Of a DNA stretch of 64,000 nt, positions 31,744 to 42,900 are shown one piece after another. The translations under genes and the position numbers were made by a program. The stretch is from Phytophthora sp. 'mugwort'. Its lineage: Eukaryota > Oomycota > Peronosporomycetes > Peronosporales > Peronosporaceae. The stretch is taken from the NCBI GenBank assembly GCA_033558025.1, contig JAUCEF010000002.1, positions 1,736,001-1,800,000 of the forward strand, read 5' to 3'. The notes under the pieces were generated by a model that did no database searches, had not been told where the DNA came from, and saw only the letters and a list, made by a program, of their open reading frames with translations. Every line of letters begins with the position of its first letter. Within the stretch, counting starts at the first letter, position 1.

Positions 31744-32577
31744 TCACCATTACGCTCGAAATTTATGTGGTCTTGACTAATACTTGATAACATTTGGTGA
31801 AGGGCGGATTTGATCGAGTATTTGCTGACGAAGCGGTGTATATTGACGTTCCCGAGTGGAAAAAATTTCGGCAACGAAGGAATGTGAACGGTAATGCGTT
31901 CGGATAAAAACAATTGGTGATGCATCCCAACTCGTTTAACATGCTCAACGTTGATGACGTTCATCACTACAGTTTCAAGCCAGTCGCATGTTAATTCTAC
32001 AAGCTGCAGGCTGACAAATTTCTTGGTTTATCGTGTAAAGCCAACAACTCGAACTCGAGACAAAAAATATGGAACGATTGCCCTTGTCAACTCTCTTCTC
32101 GTACTCTATCTACATCGGTATTTTTTTGCATCTGCAAAAATTTTCCGTGGTGTGTGGAGTCTAAACTGCTTGTGGAATAGTTCTCGAATATGAATGTAGC
32201 ACCAGAATAGATAATGTGCGTCATATGGATAAGATCATTTGCTCTGGATGCTCGGTGTCAGAAGCTCAGAGTTTCAGAACTGGTGGGGAACGTTTACATA
32301 TCCTGGCTGGTTCTACAAATGCACAAATGCGTTCCGTCTGGGATCTAGACGGCTGCTGTACATGTACCACCCCCAGGTCATTCGCAACGTCCCGAATGTT
32401 TCAATCAAAATTTAACCAACGAGCGCTCGCATTGCGCGATGGCGTGGGTCTTCATAAACGAGTCATCGAGTGATCTCGGATTATGGACGCGGCATCTATG
32501 GCCATACGCAACCCAAACTCGCGTGGTTGAATGCTATCCGAGACGACAACGATGAGTGGAGGGGGAAATTAAACGTC
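31744..32577 (+). promoter_or_regulatory. Upstream region of the DMT gene, duplicated at 3623-4395
   Basis: The 5' flank of the transporter gene. 31744-32460 has an inverted relative at 4395-3623 with about 80% similarity over long stretches, apart from the MITE. The frame of exon 1 is open upstream to 32470 but lacks an ATG there. No confident oomycete initiator was found; a partial match (TCATTCGCAA) lies near 32380. Confidence 0.4.
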
Positions 32578-34034
32578 ATGGATCCATTTGTATTCATTCG
32601 CGAACTTGCTCCGGACGACGTAATGAACTCGCACGAAACCCCTCGAGACGTCGCGGCCCGTCACTGGGACGAAGCGCTGGCTGATCCCGTAAGGATGTCA
32701 TATCGGAACGGAGTTGTGCCTGTGACCAAGCCCACGCCTAATGAGCACACGAAGCTGCTTGATGACGAGGAGAAGGAGACTAAGAAATATGTGCACACAA
32801 AGCACGTCGGACTGCTCGCTCTGTTCGGTGAGTCGCAGTGGCGTTTATTTTAGACTGTAAGCACATTGTCCACAAACCTAACGGGATTTCTAGTGGTGAT
32901 CTGGACCAACATTTTCCAAGCTGAAGCCGTGCAGCACTTACAGGTACCCTCCGCTCTACGTTATACTACTTGTTTTTTTTTACATTAATTATGATCCTTC
33001 TGATGTTGGTTTAGACGGCCGACGACTTTAAGAAACCCTTCTTCGTCATGTGCTTTAGTCACGGAGCACCTGTAAGCCAAGTTGCATGATCTCTAGATCT
33101 GAGGGGATAACTCTTTAACCTTTTGGACTGTCTTCAGGTCATGTTGTTGCCCTTAATTTTCATCTACTACCGCACGTGCGGCACGACGGAAGATCGGGAC
33201 TCTGGCTTCGACGTTGTCGGTGTCTTGCAGCGTCACTCGATCGTGCCGCTTCCAAAACTGCTGCGTCTGTCAGCTTTCCTCGGCCTTTTCTACCTCGTAG
33301 CAGACTACTTTTGGTTCTCGTCGCTCCAGAGCCTGACAGTCGCGGCAGGTGCCGCCATTTTCAACAGTTCCCCGCTCTTTGTCTACTGTTTCTCCATCTG
33401 CCTTCTGAACGAACAAGTGAGCGCGAAAAAAGTTGGCGGCGTCTTGCTGGCATTCACCGGCGTGACGATGGTCGTGCTGTACCAAGGCGGAGACGACGCG
33501 AGCATCGGATCCCCCAGTGTGATCGGAGGACTCATGATGGTGACGGCGGCCGTCTTGAACGCGGGCTACGGCGTGTCGGTGGCTCTCACTGCCGGCGCCC
33601 AAATCAACGACACGTCGACGCTCCTCATCATGATGGGCACGAGCGGCGCGTTCACGCTCCCAGCGTGGTTCGCTGGCACACTTTTCTTCGCGTACAGTCC
33701 CTTTCCGTCCGTCTACGAGCCCATCGGATTCCCAATGACTTCTGAGGGGAACGTCATGCTGGCAATTGCCGTCGTGCTGTTCGCGACCAACTTTGTCTTT
33801 TTGACGTTTGCAGTCTGCTGGACGTCGCCGCTCGAAACAAGTGTGGGGTTCATGCTCACGATCCCGCTCTCGGGACTTATGGACACATTGATGCACAGTA
33901 CAAGCTTCACATGGGAATGCATCCTCGGTTCAACGTTGGTGATGACAGGTTTCCTCATTCTAGAACTCAGTTCGACACACCCTCCAACGCACCGTTCTCA
34001 TCAAGATTCGGCATTGAAGGCAGAGCTCGTATGA
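32578..34034 (+). CDS. Drug/metabolite transporter, SLC35F-type, four exons
   Basis: Predicted exons 32578-32827, 32894-32943, 33015-33071 and 33138-34034, joined by GTGAGT/CTAG, GTACCC/TTTAG and GTAAGC/TTCAG introns, give 417 residues with phases that agree. Exon 1 is a cytosolic tail. Membrane segments start at GLLALFVVIWTNIFQAEAV, and about ten follow in all, matching the 10-TM DMT fold. FKKPFFVMCFSHG and GGVLLAFTGVTMVVLY are the SLC35F/EamA-like landmarks. Likely an endomembrane or plasma-membrane solute carrier; the substrate cannot be inferred. It is convergent with the peroxidase gene, only 122 bp between stops. ATG 32578 is the first in frame. A broken partial copy lies at 3490-4395. 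Confidence 0.85.
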
Positions 34035-34156
34035 GATACTTGAGTAAAACTTTTCGTATGATGGAGTTATTCCTCATATAAATAACGATAAACCTTGTCA
34101 TGGATATTCGATTTTCGATATGTTGGTGCTAGCTACAGCAGATCTCTCTCACTAGG

Positions 34157-34915
34157 TTATGCGGAGGCCGCTGCGACCTTCGCGGCGGTGACACGGGCCT
34201 CGGCCGCGCTGATGGCGGTCGTTGCACGCTTCCATCCGTCGGGGATCTTTTCGTTCACGAGGAATGAGCGAGCCGTGGCCACCGAGACGGCTTCGTTCGT
34301 CTTGGACCCGAAGCCAAGAATGAGGATCGATGACTCGAGGAACGCCAGCGTCTGCTGCGTGGAGCCGAACGTGACGTTCGGGTTAATGGTGATACTGTCT
34401 GCGAGACGGGCCTTGCGTGCGGCTCCGAGCTCGGCGACGCCGAGTTTGCCGCTCGCCTGGCCGCGCTTGAGCAGCTGGGCGGCCAGCGTGGCGTTCACCT
34501 GGGCTGGGTCGCCGCCGAAGTACTCGTCATTGTGGATGAGCGACGCGTCGTGCTCGATCGCATTGTGTCTGGATAGGAAGTCGAGCGTGAAGGTGTCGGG
34601 CACAAGCGCCAGCAGCGTGGCAGTGGCGTCCTCGCCGAGGTTGTAGACCGACATGACAGCGGGGCCCAGTACGGCCTTGGTGATATTCTGGCCGTTGCGC
34701 GGCAGGTAGCCGTGATTTGCGAGCGTGTTAAGTGCCGGACACGGCGAGCGGCGGAACGGCCGCGTGTTGCCCACGACGCCCGAGACCATGCGACCCGAGG
34801 GCTTGAAATACGTTCCTTCGGGCAGGAGATTGACGTCGAGGCCGGCCACGGTCGGGCCGGCGAAGGAGGCGACGGCTACTGCGACCGCGACGATGCAGTT
34901 AACGAAGGACACCAT
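34157..34915 (-). CDS. Secreted short heme-thiolate peroxidase (UPO/chloroperoxidase type)
   Basis: 252 residues. Residues 1-24 are a signal peptide (MVSFVNCIVAVAVAVASFAG). FRRSPCPALNTLANHGYLPR carries the PCP motif with Cys59 as proximal heme ligand, and EHDAS at 121-125 is the Glu-His-Asp-x-Ser motif of short (family I) unspecific peroxygenases, which place Glu near the metal/heme propionate. Family chemistry: H2O2-dependent oxygenation or halogenation of small molecules, outside the cell. N-glycosylation sequons occur at about 77, 141 and 180. The length fits the short class (about 240-260). The frame is intact, single exon, from ATG 34915. Two decayed relatives lie at 53.2-53.6 kb. Substrate unknown; a role in attacking plant compounds is only a guess. 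Confidence 0.88.
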   Translation of the reverse strand: MVSFVNCIVAVAVAVASFAGPTVAGLDVNLLPEGTYFKPSGRMVSGVVGNTRPFRRSPCPALNTLANHGYLPRNGQNITKAVLGPAVMSVYNLGEDATATLLALVPDTFTLDFLSRHNAIEHDASLIHNDEYFGGDPAQVNATLAAQLLKRGQASGKLGVAELGAARKARLADSITINPNVTFGSTQQTLAFLESSILILGFGSKTNEAVSVATARSFLVNEKIPDGWKRATTAISAAEARVTAAKVAAASA

Positions 34916-34951
34916 GGCTGAGGATAAGTGAGGGGTCGATGGTCAAAGGGT

Positions 34952-34965
34952 GAATTGGAGACTGA
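34952..34965 (-). promoter_or_regulatory. Oomycete initiator-like element of the peroxidase gene
   Basis: The minus-strand sequence TCAGTCTCCAATTC matches 12 of 14 positions of the oomycete initiator consensus (TCATTYYNCAWTTT) and lies 37-50 nt upstream of the ATG at 34915, the usual distance. Confidence 0.5.
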
Positions 34966-35259
34966 GAATAGGATTCGGGTGGTGCGCCACGAGCGCTGCG
35001 ACGGCCTTATGTATCGTAAACGGCGACAGTGATTTCTGCTGGTCTGTCCTCACTATGGCGGTCAAAGAGTGATCAAAAGGGTTGATGCCCGACGTTCAGA
35101 AACGAGTTCACTACCGGTTGGCCCGTCAATCGACACCCGTCGAAACATGTCAAGTCATCAGTGAGTTGGTCGCCCAGTTTGATCGTTAAAAGCTCTCGAC
35201 AACATTTAATGTCCTCCGAAGAGGTTGTGTGTTGTTCGGTACGTAGTACGTAGGCAAAA
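34966..35259. other. Intergenic, nothing recognised
   Basis: Upstream of the peroxidase gene; no coding signal. Confidence 0.4.
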
Positions 35260-35433
35260 ATGACCGAGAACTTCCGAGGACAGCAGCCCAAGCCGAGACA
35301 CCCTGTCAGCAACTTAACGGTTATCAGTTGGCTGCTCGCAGCGTTCGCCACTGGCTCTGTTTTATTTTTTTGCACTGCAGCCATCCTGGCTGGGATTTGC
35401 CAACGATGCCGTTCTGTTTCCAATCTCCTTTGA
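35260..35433 (+). CDS. Possible 57-residue single-pass membrane protein
   Basis: The ATG at 35260 (context GCAAAAATGA) opens a 57-codon frame. It has a polar N-terminus (TENFRGQQPKPRHP), one strongly hydrophobic span (VISWLLAAFATGSVLFFCTA plus AILAGI) and a short basic tail with CQRC. No homologue recognised. It could be a small real gene or chance, as no second copy or splice signals support it. Confidence 0.28.
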   Translation: MTENFRGQQPKPRHPVSNLTVISWLLAAFATGSVLFFCTAAILAGICQRCRSVSNLL

Positions 35434-36906
35434 GTTCGAGTTGGTCCGTCTTGCAAGATGGTCACTTAAAATGATACGATTGTTAAACACCCCCTCCTTT
35501 TCTTAATAGTTTGTATGATGTATTTTGTGCCGTCCTGCATCCCATGGGTTCGTTTACCGTGTTGCTGTAGCCCTCGACTCGAGGCTCGAGGGCTCAATGT
35601 ACGCAGTCTTGAATTGAGACGTCACGCCGGGATTGCCGACAGTAGCCAGAAGCCAGCCAGACTGGCAGAACAAACGGCACCGTCGCCGGGATGGAGGTCG
35701 CCCGTCAGACTGAGCGCTGTGCCGTCGATCGGGGCTCAGCTGATCCTTCACCTCACAGACGTCCATTGTACAGTACTGTACACGTTCGACTACCTTAGTC
35801 GAACGAGAAGGTGATGGCATCAACGTGAGCAGGTCAACACGTCGCAGCACATCCTCGGCGACGTTTGCGCTGCCGGCGGCAATGCCGCGGGGGCTGTGGT
35901 TGAACAGCGGACTTGTCACCTGACGCGGCAATTGTCAGGGCGATTGTGACGTAGCGAACGAAGAAGACCATGACGACTGATGGCTGGCGGGATGAGGTTC
36001 ATGCACCAGCTTAAGCGGCTTGTCCAGTCCAACCATTACGTGTACACGCAGCATCATGGCGGTGGTCAGTCAGGGACTTGTCCACTAGCGATTGGACGGA
36101 TGCTACGTTCGTCTGGTAGGATGTAACGTGCGCACTACTGTCGCAAAGACACCTTTGACCGGATCGCGTGAAGAGATCCATACATATGTACCGTCTAGCA
36201 AGCAAGTTGAAGCGCCATAGCCAGACAAGTCATCGACGATCACGTGCACTCCCGATATGGCTCAAGACATCAAAACCAAACCATGAGATTCAGTCGAGTT
36301 TGCGTTGCGCGTGCTCCACTCACGATCGAACCACTGAGGCTGCGCTGCGCCGTTGACACGACGTCAAGTGTCAACACGCTCGAGTTTTTTTTTTTAGCAC
36401 CCACGAAATGGCGTCGACAATATCCTCAGACACCAGCGGGGGCACCGAACAGCACGCTGTTCATGTTCGTCTGTCTCTACGTATACCATCCTCGAGATGC
36501 CGGCAGTCGACTGGTCTGGAAGCACGGCGCATCAAGCGCAACGCCAGCCGGACAGTGTCTGCCATGGCCGTCGTCAGCGCGTCGCACGTCGACTGAAAAA
36601 GCGGCCGCATACTGGCACATTTTGCAGCTCCTTCGCTAGCTGTCCTTGGGCGAGCACCGCCAATGTTCATGCGGATCTCGTCGGTGATGATCGTGAATGG
36701 TCCCTAGACATTGTAGGAAGAGGAGATACATGTACATGTAGCATCAAGACGGGTTGCAAGATCTCAGGCCGGGTAAATGATTAGAACGTGAGCTGATTGT
36801 GGTGCTCCAGGCGATTCTGCAGCCCAATGTATTAGCCCGTTAGTGGGCCTGTTCCTTTGCCTTACAAGACAAACAGTCCGTCTATCTAACATCAATGTGA
36901 AGCTCT
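35434..36906. other. Intergenic region between peroxidase and THADA-like genes
   Basis: Short inverted repeats only: GTTCGACTA/TAGTCGAAC as a 9-bp stem near 35788-35808, and CTCGAG-rich palindromic sequence near 35575-35592. Open frames of 60-130 codons here show no motifs. Confidence 0.4.
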
Positions 36907-39900
36907 CTAGTCTGCCCTGGAATCCGTCAAGGCCGTCCAGTGCGGAGTCAAATACAGCAGCTCTCTCACCGGTTCGATGCCGGTTGGCGCAGAAGCGAGT
37001 TGGTCCTTACTGGCCAGCAGCTCCAACGCTCGAAGCAGAAAAGGGTGCGTTACTTCGTCGTTGCTGTGGACATCACACGCTTCCTGAGCGAGTTCACGAA
37101 TTTGACCAGCGAGAAGCTGGAACTCGGTCCCAAGTGGACAGAGCGTTGACGTCACGACCGCGACACCCGCCGTGAGCAGCCCAAACAGAGGAGAAAACAC
37201 ATCCGAATAGTAGGTAATTCCTCCCAGCCACTTGCCGCTTGGGCGTCGAGCCTCCTCGTTCAGAGTTCTGAGTGTACTCAACACAGCCGTGAGGACTTTC
37301 TCGCGCAGGAGACGCATCGATTCGCCATCGTCAATGGTCCGAGCCAGCAACGAATGCACGAGGTTCTGTGCCAACACGTCACGCTCAGCAAAGAAATTGC
37401 TGCTTTCGGACTCAAAGATGCGGCGGTACAGATCGTCCCAGTCTTGGGCCTTGGCACCGGTGGCGCCAGAATACGCGGTAAGAACGCTGGGCGCGTCGAT
37501 GAGCTCAAACAGCAACTTGGCCAGAGAGTTGGTACCGTGCTCCGTACGGGCGAAGGAACCAGCGATGGACTCCACTGCAAGAGGCAGCACAGTTGCATCT
37601 GATAACGACTCGTATGGGGAGGCGAAGCTAGCAGCAGAGCTATCCGTAGCCGTCGCAAGGGCCTCCAGCACAGCATGCCGCGCAGCCGCTCTCACGCGCA
37701 CGTCGTCATCTTGCAGTAGCCGCAGTGCGCTCATCCAGCCTGTCAGTGCGAGTTCAGTACGCGCCGCATCCGAGCTCTGCTTTGTATGCAGAACAAGGAG
37801 TCCACTATGATGAAGCGCAGCGGCCGCTGCTCGACGAAGAACCAGGGGCTGGTTTTCATCGGACCGCAGCTCGATTTCATGGCTCAGAGTTTGATACAAC
37901 CCATCCTTCTCGGTAGTAACAGATGCGCCCTGCTCGTGATAAGCCATGAGAGCAAGCAGTTCTAACGCTGGTGCTAGGAGCTGAGTATCTGCCGAGATGT
38001 TGAGAGTGCGAGCCAATTGGGTTTGCAATCGTAATCGCTCAGTCCGAGTGTTGTCAATCGCTTGGTAAAGCTGGCAACGCACCAGCAGCTGCAGCTGTCG
38101 AGCTCGCACTTTCGGGTGTGTCTCCGTCAGGAACTGATCGATCAAAATGGTTTGCAGCGTAGCAACAGAGTCGAGACTTAATTCTGCGACTTCCAATGTA
38201 TTCGCGAATTGCTTGATAGCCTTCTTGCGAATCTGGAGCACGTTCGACACCAACATCTTCTTCACGAGAGCATTCAGCTGCTGGCCACTAGCAGGCATCG
38301 TCCACGAACTAAACCAAATCGACACCAGCGCACGGTCCAACACGTACACACCCGGTCGAGTGGATAAAAGCACGGCAGTATACTGATCCGCTTCGCATCG
38401 CTGTAGCAACTGGCGTTCAAATTCAGTTTGGACCCTTTGCATTGTTTGTACGAACGCTTCCTTGGTCTCAGAGCTCAACATCGAAAGCACATCAGAAGTG
38501 TCTTTTGCGTAGAATTGCACAACTACGTCCACCGTCGCCGTGATTTCTGCACGGATGGCGGGGATAATTGATCCAGCTCGCTGTCCAGTCCACAGCCACA
38601 TTGTCGACGGAAGCAACTTGGACACAACGATCTCGAGGAATTCAGCTTGTGCGTCCTTCGAAATGCGTGTGGATTCCTTCCGATCCCTTCCAATAGCCAA
38701 ATACTTAGTTGTAAGGTGACGAATTTGAGTCAGAATGCCGTGAACATAGTTGTGGGACAGATTCGATGCACCAATGGGCTGGTCCTTCATACTGCGGACG
38801 CCTTGAGGAAGCTTCGCACAGAGCAGTGATAAAACAGATGCAGCCTCCGCATCGCTCATAATGGCCGCTATGACCTTCGCAGCCATGTGTCGGATGGCCA
38901 TCGTCGGCTGCGAGGCGCATTTCATCATCAGAGGAACGAAGCTTGCCAACCCACTACCGTGGTCACACGTCGCAGCAAATGCATCCGCTGCTCGCTGCTC
39001 GTCCTCGTCACCAGGGCGAAGACGACTTAAAAACAGGAGCAACGGGTACAGTCCAGGAGGGGCTGCTCCACCAAGCGTACTACTAGGCTTGCTGTCGTTT
39101 GCTAGTAACCTGGTCAACTCACGAGCAAGAAAGCCACGCAGCTGCTGGAAACGCGAGAACACGTCGTCACTAGCAACCTGTTGGCGTGTTCCACCGTCGG
39201 CAATACGCTTGTCTCCAATCGCACGCTGTGTAGCAGCTGCAAAAAGCATCATAGAGGAGTTGCGAACAGCCCACGAGCCACAGTCAAAACCACGCACAGC
39301 CAGCTCGAACATGTCCACAACATAACACGCGACATCCTCCGCCAGCACTCCATCCTGACAAATGAGTTTGAGAATGTTCAGCGCGTGTACACGAGCACGC
39401 CACAGCGAATGATGTTCCTGGTGTGTATCACGCTTCTCTGCAATGTCCGTGTCCTCGCCTGCAAGACGCAGCAACGTCGACATCACCTTGGGCAGAATAA
39501 CAGCGGCGGAATTGCGCGGCTCCGCACGAAGGATGGCCACAAAACTGAAAGCAAACCCTGAGCTGCGACGCAAAATGAAATGTTGTTCCGATCGCTCCAA
39601 GCGCTCCAGCAGGCGATCAGCCCAACGCGCAGGCAACCCTCCAAGCATCGGATTTTGCTCGCCGTGGGCAAGGAATGCGCGGCAGACGCCCTCAAATGCC
39701 TGATACGCCATTGCAACCGCCCCCTTGTGCTTGAGTTCAAACAATGAATTAAGCAGGGTCTCTCCTCCGCGTTGTGCCATCTCAATGGTGAAGAAGGAAA
39801 TGCTGCCAGGACTTGACTTGGAGCTAGGGAGAGGGACGCGGCGCATGAGCAACTCGAGAATCGCGCCACACTCGCGAGCGGCCAGCCAACTGCCCACCAC

Positions 39901-42900
39901 CGCGCGTTGCTCTGCGTTTCCATCCTCTTCTTCTCCGTCGAGATCACCATCACTATTGTCAACAATTAAGTGGCCACGGCAGTCGACTCGCAGCGCTGAG
40001 CTCGAGGTTTGAGCTACCGCACTAACCTCACCTACAACACCAGCAAACGAAGCTGACAATTCCTCGTCGCCAGCACCAGAAGTCGCATCACCGACCACAG
40101 CAAGTGACGCACGCATGGACTGGTGAATGGCCGTGAATACCTGCGTCATCGCATCTGGCCAGTCTGTCGCCTCACTGCAGGAGAGCTTATCAAATGCAAC
40201 ATTGTCAAGAACATAATGCAGTGACAGCAAAAAGCCATGAACAAGCGGTGACTCGCCTCGACGAATTTTCTCCGGACTCAAAGCTTCAACGCGCGAGATA
40301 ATCACGTGCGTCAGCTGCAATACAAATGCAACATCTGGATTGCTGCTGCTAGCTTTAGTAGCCCCAGTTTGGAGCTCTAAAGAGCGCTGGAGCGTCAAAT
40401 CATAGCGTTGAATCGCAGCGCTACACTTCTGAAAAAGTAACCGGATGAACATTGCTCCAGCATCACTTTCACGCTGACGAGGACTGCCACACAGTCCGAC
40501 GGCCCAATCAATGAGAGTGCCAAGTTCTTCACGTGTAGAGTAGCCTGGAAGCTCGTCCGGATACAGGTCAAGGATCGTGAAGGCCAGAGACCGAATTGAA
40601 TCCCACGCGCTAATGAGCATGTTGAGAAGAGTCGTCACCATTTGCCCTGTGAGCAGGAGGCTTCGTGGAGACCGGTCAGACTTGTCAACTCCAAGACCGA
40701 AAAGCTGGACGTATAGAAGGAGAACCTCCAGACCCAACGTCAAGCGTTGAGGAAGTGCGCCAGGATACACGGAAGTGACAACAAATAGCTCAATCCAGTG
40801 CTTGAACGATACCGCAGCGGCACACTCGTCACGAGTAGCACCGTTTTTATCAGGAGTGGACACCGACTTTGACAGGTTCTTACTGGCGAGGCGTATCGTC
40901 TCCTTAATGCGAATTAGAACCGTTTTTAAACCAATGAGCGTGTTTATGCGACCAGCAGGACCAATCTCCTTCCCGTTTACCACCAAATAGTACTTGACCA
41001 ATCGCAACTCATCGTCCGAGGGCATACTAGTCGACTTGAGCGACGCACATAACGCATCAAACGCTGTGGTACGGGTTTCTCCCTTGGCGTGGCGTAGACC
41101 GCGCTTAATCTCGACCATCGACACGCCAACAAGTTTCTCAGGTGCCATTTTCTTTCGTGCAAACTTAAGCACCTCAAGTTCAGCCCACAGCGCAACATCT
41201 GCAGATTTTCCATCAGCCTGCTCCTTTGTAGCTTCCACTTGCAGCTGCTTGATCAACACTGGCACACACTCGGGGTCTTTCTTCAGCAGAAGCGGAATCA
41301 CATACATGGCCACACGCGAACGAAGATTCGCATCATGTGAGAGAAGTACGGCAACAACATCCAGAAGCCACAGCTGACGCCATGCAGTTACAGCCTTTTC
41401 ATCAGGTGTCGGACTGCTTTTCTTGCCATTCTTCTTGCCGCCACGCTGACTAAGATCCTCGAGAATCTGCGCAAACAAATTCGCTGCTGCCGGCGCTGCA
41501 TAGTCCTTTTGACCCACTGCCGACAGCAAAGACGATAGCAAGGCTGGATTAGCCTGAAGCACGGGCTTCGCTCCAGCTTCTCCGACCAGAAGTGTCAAGG
41601 ACCCGTACTTTGCTCGGCTAGTAGACGGGAGTTCCACCAATCGCGGCAAGATCGAGGCACTCCAATCCTTGAATCCACCAGAAAGCACGAAGTAGTTCAC
41701 GAGGTGTGCAAACACAGCAGCCATAAACTGATTCACCTTCTTGGACGGATGCTCCCAGTTCAGCAAGACGGCAGTCGTCAGGTTCCTAAGTGTCTCCACC
41801 GCCAACACAGCAGGATAGTTTTCAGTGACCAGCTTTTTCTTCTGCTTCTGCAAGATCGTCACTGCACGGCGGAGGAATGCCTCCAGTACCTGGAACGTAA
41901 ATAGTCGTGTATTGTACGACTCCTGATCGCAGAATTGCTGGACACCAGTGAAGATCGCGTCCAGCATACTCTGCTCTGACTTGAGCTCTTCATTCAGTCC
42001 AAGAGTATTAGCTGGGAGCGCAAGGTCATCGTTCGCGAGGCTATTGAGTAACCCACGGCACACTGCGAGTCTCGACAGATCGTCAAAGCTCTCCACATCC
42101 TTCTGGATGTGAGTTCGTAGCTGCACATTAGCGCACGCGTCAGGTCTGACAATGCTGAGCTCAGGATATACCGTCTGTAGCAGTAGCTTCGTCGCATCAG
42201 TCGAGCTACTCGACGACAACTGCAAGAGCAAGCGAAGTACCAGACAGTACGCCAGTCCTGCTTGAGTCAGCAGGTCCTTGTGCACCACGCTCGTCTGTAG
42301 CAGCAGTACGCAGTGCTTCACGATACGGAGGAAGGCCTGCGTCAATTTGTCCAAGCTGGTTCCCTGGCACTGCGTCAGCCGGCTGCCCAGCAGCTCTTTC
42401 GTCGTAGCAAGCACGATCACGCTCTTCAGAGCGTGGCTACAGCGCTCCGAGGCCACGAGCACCACGTTCGTCGACGCCGCAGCAGCTTCATTCTCCTCCT
42501 GCGTCTCCTTACGCTCCTCCTCGTCCTGATGAGCGTCGTGGTAATCCACAATAGGCGCCCCCAGAGCTTCCAGTTGGTCAGCACAGCACCTTACAAACTG
42601 CAGCAGATGCTCAGCGTCTCCGTTTTTCCCCTCAGCCAACGGGTTCTCCACCAGAACACGAGCCAGGAACGGGAACTCGACCACATGCAGCATACGATCC
42701 AGCAGCGTGACGCGCTGCTCGGGCGTCTGATGCTGCGTATCTGATTCCATCCACAGCGTATCTAAGAAAGCTCTCAACTCTAGTGCAGCCACGACCCGCA
42801 GTTCAGTGCGCGCTGAGCCTGGATCCTGCGCCAGGACGTCCAAGATCAGCCCCAAGTTCTTGCGCAGCGGCTGCGTGGGCAACGCTACGCTGAGACGGAA

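Noticed and set aside
33105..33137. TTTAACCTTTTGGACTG as another piggyBac-like end
   Set aside because: It is the polypyrimidine/acceptor region of transporter intron 3, with no partner end.
33270..33896. 208-codon minus-strand frame and 189-codon plus frame overlapping the transporter
   Set aside because: Shadows of GC-rich exon 4; Arg/His/Glu-rich composition with no motif.
34095..34646. 183-codon plus-strand frame over the peroxidase gene
   Set aside because: Antisense shadow of a well supported gene with signal peptide and heme motifs.
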